Of a DNA stretch of 5,086 bases, positions 1-5,086 are shown piece by piece. Position 1 is the stretch's first letter, and every line of letters starts with the position of its first letter. The position numbers were made by a program, and so were the translations under genes. The stretch comes from an uncultured Burkholderiales bacterium (GTDB lineage: Bacteria > Pseudomonadota > Gammaproteobacteria > Burkholderiales > Burkholderiaceae_F), in NCBI GenBank assembly GCA_903871435.1, contig CAIQGU010000485.1, positions 1 to 5,086 on the forward strand, in the 5' to 3' direction. The notes under the pieces were generated by a model. That model was given only the letters and a program-made list of their open reading frames with translations. It had not been told where the DNA came from and searched no databases.

Positions 1-560
1 AGTCCGGAGCCGGCCGCGTACTTGCTTGCGTCGAGCAGGAAGAAGGAAATACCGTCGGCACCGTCGCCACCGCTGCCGCCTTTGTCGCCGCGATACGTCA
101 CGGTCTTGAAGGTGATCTGCACGCCGGCCGTGGCAGGAAACGGCGTCGTGGAAACGATGGCGCCATTCTCGCTGTAGTACGGCGAGCCGTTGGTCAGGCG
201 CAGCGCACCCTGGCCGATCGCATCGGGGGTCTGCGCACCGTTGCTCGACGGCGCGCTGCTGCTACCCAGATACCCGTATTGCCCGCCCACCTGGTAGGTG
301 TCGCCCTTGCTGGCATAGTAGGACAAACCCACGCAGGAGGGAATGCTGCCGTTGTTGCTTGCGCCAGCCGTGAGGCAGGCGCCGTTGATCGCCGTCCAGA
401 CGTTATTGAGGCAGACCCCCGTGAAGTCCTCGGCCACCGTGGTCGTGGTGTTGGTGGATGCGGAACACTGCACCTGGGCCGAAGCCGACAAGGGCATGGC
501 GGATGCGGCCAGCACACCGCTGGCAAGCAGCACACGCAAAACATTTTGCAAGAATTTCAT
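1..560 (-). CDS. pilY1: PilY1-type pilus tip adhesin, N-terminal part (runs off left edge)
   Basis: Large secreted protein that sits on the minor-pilin complex at the type IV pilus tip and acts in adhesion, pilus extension/retraction balance and surface sensing. About 186 codons are visible and stay open to the window edge; the C-terminal beta-propeller expected in this family lies outside. Residues 1-28 are a Sec signal peptide (K2, hydrophobic core about 7-22, cleavage likely ASA|Q). The mature start is Thr/Ser rich, has cysteines at 32, 50, 62 and 76, and carries a GADGISFFLLDAS motif at about 167-179, which resembles the core strand of legume (L-type) lectin-like, ConA-fold domains. The ATG at 560 is preceded by GGAGAAGG, supporting the start. 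It follows pilX by 50 bases, the normal pilX-pilY1 order. Identity as PilY1 rests on context, signal peptide and remembered similarity of the N-terminal domain in beta/gammaproteobacterial PilY1; the diagnostic C-terminus is not visible. Confidence 0.88.
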   Translation of the reverse strand, partial: MKFLQNVLRVLLASGVLAASAMPLSASAQVQCSASTNTTTTVAEDFTGVCLNNVWTAINGACLTAGASNNGSIPSCVGLSYYASKGDTYQVGGQYGYLGSSSAPSSNGAQTPDAIGQGALRLTNGSPYYSENGAIVSTTPFPATAGVQITFKTVTYRGDKGGSGGDGADGISFFLLDASKYAAGSG

Positions 561-562
561 CG

Positions 563-570
563 CCTTCTCC
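563..570 (-). promoter_or_regulatory. Ribosome binding site of pilY1
   Basis: GGAGAAGG on the minus strand, with GGAG ending 6 bases before the ATG. It is the best Shine-Dalgarno within the pilus cluster and fits independent initiation of pilY1, which is not overlapped by pilX. Confidence 0.7.
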
Positions 571-610
571 AACGGGTTCACTGCAAGCGGTCCTGAACGA
601 GCGGCCGCGT

Positions 611-1177
611 TCAATGCGCGCACGAAATGCAACTGCCGCCGCTGCCGACCGACCAGACGCTTTGCACGACGGCAATGGCATTGGGATTGCCGCCATAACC
701 CTGCGAAGTCACCTGGTAGAGGTAGGCGCCGGGTTTGGCCGGATCGGGGCCCAGGTAGGTGATTCCAAATTGTGGACTCGCGTAGTACTGGGCAATCGTG
801 TTCTGTGCGACCGTGGTCGGCGGTACAAAGCTCGTGCCGAACGTCGTGTTCCATGGCTGGGTAGCCAAAGTCGTCTGGGACGGTGTCGTTGCCGCGGAGC
901 AGACCTGCGGGGTTGCCGTCACGCCAGCACACGACGCGGGCAAACCGGCATTACCCTGATTGAGCCAGCTCTCGGCATAGAGCAAGGCGCTTTGCGCGGC
1001 GTAGAACGCGTGTTGCTTCTCGCGCGTATTGCCGGTGATGCGCTCCTCCAGGCCCAGGCTGCGGAACATGCCCACCGAGAGCAGGGTCAGCATCAACAGC
1101 ATCGCCAGCGAGATGATCAGTACGACTCCGTGCTGGCGCCGGCTTGGACTATGCAGGGGAATTCTTGCGGTCTTCAT
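611..1177 (-). CDS. pilX: Minor pilin PilX
   Basis: Type IV pilus minor pilin of 188 residues, thought to join PilV, PilW and FimU in the inner-membrane complex that primes pilus assembly and displays PilY1. The leader is 17 residues (MKTARIPLHSPSRRQHG), with prepilin peptidase cleavage expected after G17. A hydrophobic helix spans about 18-38. The family signature LEERITGN plus AFYAAQSALLYAESW follows at about 43-71 and is the strongest evidence for PilX. Position +5 of the mature protein is Ile (I22), not the usual Glu, while PilV, PilW and FimT here keep Glu. Cysteines occur in two pairs, one mid-protein (in SCAGVTATPQVC) and one at the extreme C-terminus (CISC). The start was chosen at 1177 because its ATG overlaps the pilW stop as ATGA and gives the correct leader; the frame is open further upstream but that part is out of phase with pilW and lacks homology. 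There is no clear Shine-Dalgarno, so translation is probably coupled to pilW. Confidence 0.9.
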   Translation of the reverse strand: MKTARIPLHSPSRRQHGVVLIISLAMLLMLTLLSVGMFRSLGLEERITGNTREKQHAFYAAQSALLYAESWLNQGNAGLPASCAGVTATPQVCSAATTPSQTTLATQPWNTTFGTSFVPPTTVAQNTIAQYYASPQFGITYLGPDPAKPGAYLYQVTSQGYGGNPNAIAVVQSVWSVGSGGSCISCAH

Positions 1178-1944
1178 GATTTGTTCAGCAGGTCTATGGT
1201 GCGGGTAAGGGTTGGCAGTTGCGCAGTACCGGCGCCCGGCGCGGTGGCGCCGGTGAGCGGGTTGGCGAACGTCAGCGTCACTTTCACGGAAACCACGGAT
1301 GGCCAGGCGGTGGCCGCTGTGACCTGGGCTGCCGTCATGTACCGGTCCGCCGATGAGTCGGCATTGGTGTCCAAGCCGTAGAGGACGGCCATCGCCGTGA
1401 CGCCGCTGACGAGCGGCTGGATGGCACCCGCGACACCGTTGGAATACACCTGGCAGACCAGTTGCTGGTTGGCATTGACGTAGAAATAATTGATGTTGGT
1501 CATCGTGGCGCCGCTGGTGTTCGTCTGGCCATTGCAGTCCATGACGCCGTCGGCGACACCCGCTGCATAGCGAACATAGAGCTGGTCGCCCACTACGCCG
1601 GCGAGCGCCTGGCCGCCGGTCCAGGCAACGCCTGCCGCGGTACCCGCGGGCAGGGCCCCGCTGGGTGTGGTGGTGGTCGGATTCGGAAAATAGCCGCCGG
1701 CCTGCACGACGTTGGTGAGCACGTTCATGGCGAGGCGCTCGTTGTCCTGCAGCTGGCCCATCTGGCTCTGCGCCAGGTAGTTGGTACGGGACCCATACAC
1801 GATGGAAAACAGGCCCATCAGCATCAGCAGCGAGATAAGCATCACCACGAGCAGCTCGATCATTCCCATCCCTGCCTGCGTGCAGCGGCCGGCACGGCGC
1901 AATGCAGCGCGGCACGGCGGGGTCCGGGTCAGCGTCTGGTCCAT
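1174..1944 (-). CDS. pilW: Minor pilin PilW
   Basis: PilW-family type IV pilus minor pilin, 256 residues, a part of the pilus-initiating tip complex with PilV, PilX, the FimU-like protein and PilY1. The leader is 25 residues, basic, and ends QAG; cleavage before M26 leaves mature MGMIE, so Glu is at +5 (E30). The hydrophobic helix runs about 28-50. The conserved segment QLQDNERLAMNVLTNVVQAGGYF at about 64-86, recognised here by its QDNERL and AGG parts, is typical of PilW/ComGF-type minor pilins. The rest is a Gly/Thr/Ala-rich globular domain with a Cys in MDCNGQ and another in LVCQVY that could form a disulfide. The start at 1944 lies 2 bases after the pilV stop and has GGGAG 7 bases upstream, inside the end of pilV. 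Its stop overlaps the pilX start by 4 bases. The gene looks intact. Confidence 0.93.
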   Translation of the reverse strand: MDQTLTRTPPCRAALRRAGRCTQAGMGMIELLVVMLISLLMLMGLFSIVYGSRTNYLAQSQMGQLQDNERLAMNVLTNVVQAGGYFPNPTTTTPSGALPAGTAAGVAWTGGQALAGVVGDQLYVRYAAGVADGVMDCNGQTNTSGATMTNINYFYVNANQQLVCQVYSNGVAGAIQPLVSGVTAMAVLYGLDTNADSSADRYMTAAQVTAATAWPSVVSVKVTLTFANPLTGATAPGAGTAQLPTLTRTIDLLNKS

Positions 1945-1946
1945 GG

Positions 1947-2507
1947 TCAGGCTCCCGGCTCTACGAGCAGCGAGTAGCTGTTATTGGGTGTCAACACCGC
2001 CGTCACGTTCGCTTGCTGCGCATTCGCGTTCGTGGCGGCCATGACGTTCTCGATCCACTGGATAGAGATCGTGCAGGCGACGGGCTGGCCGGTGCAGGTC
2101 ACCGAGGCCGTACTGCCGTTGGACACCGCATTGAGCGCTACGCTCCAGGCAACCAGGTCGTACAGCGCCATCTGGGCCGGCGTGCAGGTGCCGGCTGCGC
2201 AATCGACCACCGCGCCCTGCAGTTGCACATCGGACGGCGGCGGGGAAGCGATGGCGCCGTTGGCCAGGTTGACGCTGAAGGTCGTGGTTGTCGTGGAAAC
2301 CGCATTCCAGTACTTGCGGTTGGCATGCATCGCCGATGCAAGGCTCGCGGCCTCGATGGAAACCAGCGAACGCGTGCTCGAGCCTCGTGTGCTGGCCATG
2401 GCCAGGGCCTGCATCTTGGCGATCCCGAGCAAGCCGACGGAGATGATCACCAGGGCGACCAGCACTTCGATCAGGCTGACACCACGGTAGCGCGCGGGCG
2501 TGTTCAT
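1947..2507 (-). CDS. pilV: Minor pilin PilV
   Basis: PilV-family type IV pilus minor pilin, 186 residues. The leader is only nine residues (MNTPARYRG), followed by mature VSLIEVLVALVIISVGLLG, a textbook PilV/GspI N-terminus with Glu at +5 (E14) and cleavage after G9. The following KMQALAM segment also fits the family. Four cysteines (DCAAGTC and TCTGQPVAC) are placed to make two small disulfide loops in the periplasmic domain. The start at 2507 was preferred over upstream in-frame ATGs because it gives the short class III leader and because its ATG overlaps the fimT stop (ATGA). There is no strong ribosome binding site, which points to translational coupling with fimT. The stop is 2 bases before pilW. 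Confidence 0.92.
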   Translation of the reverse strand: MNTPARYRGVSLIEVLVALVIISVGLLGIAKMQALAMASTRGSSTRSLVSIEAASLASAMHANRKYWNAVSTTTTTFSVNLANGAIASPPPSDVQLQGAVVDCAAGTCTPAQMALYDLVAWSVALNAVSNGSTASVTCTGQPVACTISIQWIENVMAATNANAQQANVTAVLTPNNSYSLLVEPGA

Positions 2508-3127
2508 GGGCAAAGCACCGGAACGTTGGCTGCTGTGTTGCTGGTAACGCCGTGGGCAAGCACGGACACCGTGCCGATACGGCTGACCACGACGCAACTG
2601 TCCGAATTGGCTATCGTCGTCGGGTTCACTTCGAGCACGACCGGGTTGGCCAGGCTGGAAAAGTTGTTCCAGGCGCCCGCTGGCATCCCGGCGAAGCCCT
2701 CGCGGTTGAACGAGACCGCCGTGATACCGCCATTGATCACCTGATCGGTACCGGAGAAAGCCTGTTGCACCCTCAGCAAAACGGCACCATTGGCAACGGA
2801 CGGGATGGCCGCACTTGCGGGGTTGGCCAATACGATATGGCCGGTGGCCCAGCTCGCCCCGTTACAGGTCTGGCCGTCGGATGACGAGCACATCGTCACG
2901 GTCATGCCCTGCTTGACCGCCTCCGAGCGGGCGTACTGCAGGTCACCGACCAGGCTGTTGACCTCGGTGGACACCCGGTAGCGCGCCATGGTGCCCTGAT
3001 AGGAGGGAACCGCGATGCCCAGCAAGATGGCGGAGATCGTCATCACGACCAGCAGCTCCACCAGCGTGAAGCCGCCAGCGCGCCCGATGGCGAGCGGTGC
3101 ACGTCCAATGCGAAAACTTGATTCCAC
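2504..3127 (-). CDS. fimT: Pseudopilin FimT/FimU (GspH family), first gene of the minor-pilin cluster
   Basis: GspH/FimT-family minor pilin of 207 residues, likely the FimU-equivalent that links the pilus tip complex to the major pilin. The leader is 19 residues ending RAGG; mature FTLVELLVVM has Glu at +5 (E24), and the helix continues to about residue 43. The family segment SLVGDLQYARSEAVKQG lies at about 58-74. A GspH-like beta domain follows, with a Cys pair at 80 and 88, the FNREGFA stretch at 140-146, and a Cys pair at 178 and 206 near the end that probably ties the last strands. I chose the GTG at 3127 because GGAG lies 5 bases upstream and the leader length is normal; an in-frame ATG at 3172 would give a 34-residue leader and has no ribosome binding site. 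In FimT proteins that bind DNA a GRxR motif occurs near the C-terminus; the matching place here reads RIGTVSV, so a structural FimU role seems likelier. The symbol could equally be fimU. Confidence 0.86.
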   Translation of the reverse strand: MESSFRIGRAPLAIGRAGGFTLVELLVVMTISAILLGIAVPSYQGTMARYRVSTEVNSLVGDLQYARSEAVKQGMTVTMCSSSDGQTCNGASWATGHIVLANPASAAIPSVANGAVLLRVQQAFSGTDQVINGGITAVSFNREGFAGMPAGAWNNFSSLANPVVLEVNPTTIANSDSCVVVSRIGTVSVLAHGVTSNTAANVPVLCP

Positions 3128-3351
3128 AGCAGCTCCAGAAAACCCGAGGGCGCGAAAATCGCCCCGCTCCATTGCCGGACACGCCGGGCAAATCGCATAC
3201 GGCACGCCGGCAACGGTTCTTCGACATGGTCGGGCAGGTATTGAAGGATTGGCGACGAGCGGCCGCCGAGGATGGACAGGCGGTAGCGGGGGCGCGAATT
3301 CCTGCGGGGCCAGGCACTTGGACATGGCCGGCAGCGGATTCCGACGGGTGC
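3128..3351 (-). other. Non-coding gap between cheB and fimT, probable promoter region of the minor-pilin operon
   Basis: This 224-base gap is the longest stretch without a gene and separates the chemotaxis and pilus blocks, so a promoter for fimT-pilV-pilW-pilX-pilY1 is expected here. I see no convincing -35/-10 pair. One GG-N10-GC arrangement (minus strand, GG at 3208-3207 and GC at 3196-3195) loosely recalls a sigma-54 site, but only about half of the consensus matches. A six-base inverted repeat (aggcac at 3312-3317, gtgcct at 3348-3353) overlaps the cheB stop, but its 30-base loop and the lack of a following T run make it a poor terminator. Read-through from cheB is therefore possible. 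Confidence 0.4.
3133..3136 (-). promoter_or_regulatory. Ribosome binding site that decides the fimT start
   Basis: GGAG on the minus strand, 5 bases before the GTG at 3127. No comparable site precedes the alternative ATG at 3172, so this short site is the main support for a GTG start. Confidence 0.55.
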
Positions 3352-4425
3352 CTAGACGCGGTGCGCGACGCCCACGTGGGCCAGTTCCTGGAGCAGGCGA
3401 GCCGCGATTTCCGTGACCGGCAGGACCTCGTCGACCGCGCCAACCGCAATGGCCTCGCGCGGCATGCCAAACACCACGCAAGTGGCCTCGTCCTGGGCGA
3501 TGTTGAAGCTGCCGGCCCTGCGCATTTCGAGCATGGCGGTCGCTCCGTCACGGCCCATGCCGGTGAGCATCACGCCAAGCGCATTACGGCCCGCCACCGC
3601 GGCGACCGAACGGAACAGCACCTCAACCGATGGCCGGTGACGATTCACGGGTTCGGTATCGTCAAGCGCGATGATGTAGTTGGAGCCGCTCTTGGACAGC
3701 CGCATATGGCGATCGCCGGGCGCGATATAGGCGTGGCCGGGCAGCACGCGCTCGCCGTCGCTGGCCTCCGTCACGGCGATACGGCTGAGCGTGTTCATGC
3801 GGGTGGCAAAACTCTTGGTGAAGCCGGGTGGCATGTGCTGGGTTATCAGCACGCCCGGGCAGTCGGGCGGCAGGCGCACCAGCACTTCCCGGATGGCCTC
3901 GGTACCGCCGGTGGACGCGCCAATGGCAATCACCTTCTCGGTGGACATGCGCGAATAGCGCTCCGGCGACGTCTTTTCCCCCACGGGATGGGCAGGGGGC
4001 GGCGTGGTCACGTGGCGGTGCAGCTTGGCCCGCGAAGCGACGCGGATCTTGTCGCAGATCTCGACGGCGAGTTCCTTCATCCCCGAAGAAATACCCAGCT
4101 TGGGTTTGGCGACAAAATCGATCGCACCCAGTTCCAGGGCGCGCATCGTCACCTCGGCGCCGCGCTCGGTCAGGGTCGAGACCATCACGACGGGCGTGGG
4201 CCGCAGGCGCATCAGCTTCTCGAGAAAATCCAGGCCATCCATGCGCGGCATCTCGACATCGAGCGTGAGCACATCCGGGTTGGTCGCGCGGATCATTTCG
4301 CGCGCCACCAGCGGATCGGGGGCAGCGCCTATCACTTCCATGTCGGGCTGCTTGCCGATGATCTCGGTCAGCAGGCTGCGGATGAGGGCGGAATCATCGA
4401 TGATCAGGACACGTGTCTTGGGCAT
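3352..4425 (-). CDS. cheB: Chemotaxis response regulator / protein-glutamate methylesterase CheB
   Basis: Cytoplasmic enzyme that removes methyl groups from glutamates of chemoreceptors (and can deamidate glutamines) when phosphorylated by CheA, giving adaptation. It has 357 residues, the usual length. Receiver domain at about 1-122: acidic pair D10/D11, phospho-acceptor D56 in [13 protein letters not shown]84 (from VMVST) and K107 in FVAKP. A linker rich in Pro and charged residues covers about 130-162. The methylesterase domain at about 163-350 has the catalytic Ser S171 in IGASTGG, His H197 in TQHMPPGF and Asp D293 in LTGMGRDGA, each seven residues later than in the Salmonella enzyme, so the triad is fully kept. 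The start at 4425 has AGGAGAG 7 bases upstream. It lies 78 bases downstream of cheD in the same direction, a common pair in flagellar chemotaxis clusters. The gene appears intact, and the presence of cheD argues for the flagellar system rather than the pilus Chp system. Confidence 0.98.
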   Translation of the reverse strand: MPKTRVLIIDDSALIRSLLTEIIGKQPDMEVIGAAPDPLVAREMIRATNPDVLTLDVEMPRMDGLDFLEKLMRLRPTPVVMVSTLTERGAEVTMRALELGAIDFVAKPKLGISSGMKELAVEICDKIRVASRAKLHRHVTTPPPAHPVGEKTSPERYSRMSTEKVIAIGASTGGTEAIREVLVRLPPDCPGVLITQHMPPGFTKSFATRMNTLSRIAVTEASDGERVLPGHAYIAPGDRHMRLSKSGSNYIIALDDTEPVNRHRPSVEVLFRSVAAVAGRNALGVMLTGMGRDGATAMLEMRRAGSFNIAQDEATCVVFGMPREAIAVGAVDEVLPVTEIAARLLQELAHVGVAHRV

Positions 4426-4432
4426 GCTTTTA

Positions 4433-4439
4433 CTCTCCT
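4433..4439 (-). promoter_or_regulatory. Ribosome binding site of cheB
   Basis: AGGAGAG on the minus strand with a 7-base spacer to the ATG. A near-consensus site, indicating that cheB starts translation on its own rather than by coupling to cheD, which matters because cheD is frame-shifted here. Confidence 0.75.
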
Positions 4440-4448
4440 GCTGCGCCG

Positions 4449-4465
4449 CGGCGCGGACCGCGCCG
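4449..4465. repeat. GC-rich palindrome between cheD and cheB
   Basis: Two perfect 8-base arms (cggcgcgg and ccgcgccg) flank a single base at 4457. As RNA it would fold into a 7-base-pair all-GC stem with a 3-base loop, about 9 bases upstream of the cheB ribosome binding site. No T run follows on the minus strand, so it is not a standard intrinsic terminator. It could be an mRNA stability or processing element, a protein site, or chance in GC-rich DNA. Confidence 0.45.
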
Positions 4466-4503
4466 GCGGCTGGGGCAATGCTTCTGTAAGGTCGCCATGG
4501 CGG

Positions 4504-5086
4504 TCAGAACAGTTCGATGTCGCCCGCCACTTCCGTCGTGTTGATCTTCGCCGTGTATTGCTGCTCGGCCGTCACCACGGAGTTGTCGGTGTTCGTAAGC
4601 TTCTTGCAAAGTGCGCGTCCCGACGCGGGAAAGAACGCCACCCGTCGCGGATAGATATCCATCAGGTCCTGGGAGATGACGCGTATGCCTTCCGTCTTGA
4701 GAAAATCGAGCACGAAAGCGGCATTGCGCTCGCCGACGTTGAGCGTGGAGAACTTGCGCAGCACCGCCCCTCCGCCGAATACCTTGGCCTCCAGGTTGGA
4801 CTTGCGGGCGCCGTGCTTGATGAGTTCGTTGATCAACTGTTCCATGGCAAAAACGCCATAGCGCCCGGAAGCGGCCGTGAGGTCGTTCGCCGGCGCGTTG
4901 TCCTGGCTGCCCGGCAGCATGAAGTGGTTCATTCCTCCAACCTTGGCTGTAAGGTCCCAGATGCAGGCCGAGACACACGAGCGAGGACGGTCGAGATGAC
5001 GATGTCTTCCTTGCCTACGAAGAACTCTCCCGGCATGATCTTTACCGCATTGCGCCCGAAATCGCTCTCGAAATAGAAGTTGTGCG
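4504..5086 (-). pseudogene. cheD: Chemoreceptor glutamine deamidase CheD, frame-shifted and cut at the right edge
   Basis: CheD hydrolyses specific glutamines of methyl-accepting chemotaxis proteins to glutamates, preparing sites for CheR/CheB. The gene is read in two frames. From the right edge, HNFYFESDFGRNAVKIMPGE through DIVISTVL (34 codons, 5084-4983) is a clear CheD N-terminus. From base 4980 a different frame gives SCVSACIWDLTAKVGG, then MNHFMLPGSQ and the rest of CheD to the stop at 4504. Inserting one base (GC to GGC, minus strand, at 4981-4982) restores the expected VLGSCVSAC and a 193-residue visible product. The catalytic Cys codon is at 4975-4977 and the His codon at 4924-4926, 17 residues apart as in the family (Cys27/His44 in Thermotoga CheD). 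As written, the first frame stops at 4929, just inside the second-frame ATG at 4932; a protein begun at that ATG would have 142 residues and lack the Cys. Either a real inactivating mutation or a sequencing error; the conserved downstream frame favours a recent or artefactual event. Confidence 0.9.

Noticed and set aside
458..1381. Long plus-strand open frame antisense to pilX and pilW
   Set aside because: Arg/Ala-rich composition without motifs, explained as a shadow of the well-supported pilX and pilW genes.
1178..1915. Upstream extension of the pilX frame to a start at 1915
   Set aside because: It overlaps pilW out of phase, is Arg/Gly rich, and would bury the pilin leader 246 residues inside the protein.
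3195..3208. Possible sigma-54 promoter (GG-N10-GC) before fimT
   Set aside because: Only the GGC, one G and TGC-like positions match; in GC-rich DNA this spacing arises often by chance.
3181..3213. Imperfect direct repeat acgccggg-caa / acgccgg-caa in the cheB-fimT gap
   Set aside because: Short, imperfect, and only two copies; not above chance in GC-rich sequence.
3128..3351. AlgR-type binding site before the minor-pilin operon, as known for Pseudomonas fimU
   Set aside because: Only a CCGTT core is present on the minus strand; the rest of the site does not match.
3312..3353. Inverted repeat aggcac/gtgcct at the cheB end as a terminator
   Set aside because: Arms are six bases with a 30-base loop, it overlaps the stop codon, and no T run follows.
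3128..3481. Upstream in-frame starts for fimT, including ATG at 3172 and others into cheB
   Set aside because: They give leaders of 34 residues or more and lack ribosome binding sites; the GTG at 3127 has a site and a normal leader.
3097..5076. Very long open frame on the plus strand (659 codons)
   Set aside because: It lies antisense to cheB and cheD, whose proteins carry full family motifs. GC-rich codon use leaves antisense frames open; the translation is rich in His/Arg/Gly and shows no recognisable domain.

Overview
This GC-rich window reads almost entirely on the minus strand. From right to left it carries the end of a chemotaxis adaptation block (cheD, cheB) followed by a type IV pilus minor-pilin cluster in the order fimT/fimU-like, pilV, pilW, pilX, pilY1. 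The gene order, the wording of the proteins and the high-GC codon use suggest a gammaproteobacterium of the Xanthomonadales/Lysobacterales (Xanthomonas, Dyella, Rhodanobacter or Luteibacter-like). This placement is inferred from recall of protein families, since no search was possible.

Right end (4504-5086): cheD, a chemoreceptor glutamine deamidase. Its 5' end is cut by the window edge. It carries an apparent one-base deletion at about 4981-4982, directly before the catalytic-cysteine codon. As written, the deamidase cannot be translated as one protein. Then comes a 78-base spacer with a GC-rich palindrome and a good ribosome binding site, followed by an intact cheB (3352-4425) encoding the receptor methylesterase/response regulator with all expected phospho-acceptor and catalytic residues.

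Middle (3128-3351): a 224-base non-coding gap, the longest in the window and the natural place for the pilus-cluster promoter. I found no convincing promoter or terminator motif in it.

Left part (1-3127): four type IV prepilin-like genes packed with 4-base ATGA overlaps or a 2-base gap, then a 50-base gap and the start of pilY1, which runs off the left edge. Each of the four pilins has a short basic leader ending in Gly followed by a hydrophobic N-terminal helix. In this family the minor pilins (FimU/PilV/PilW/PilX) form the initiating complex at the pilus tip and carry the large PilY1 adhesin. The visible PilY1 N-terminus has a signal peptide and a lectin-like motif, which would put a possible carbohydrate-binding head on the pilus.

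I see no RNA genes, CRISPR arrays, insertion sequences or other mobile elements. The most unusual points are the cheD frameshift, the lectin-like PilY1 head, and the direct abutment of chemotaxis adaptation genes with the minor-pilin operon. I found no evidence for a wholly new system.
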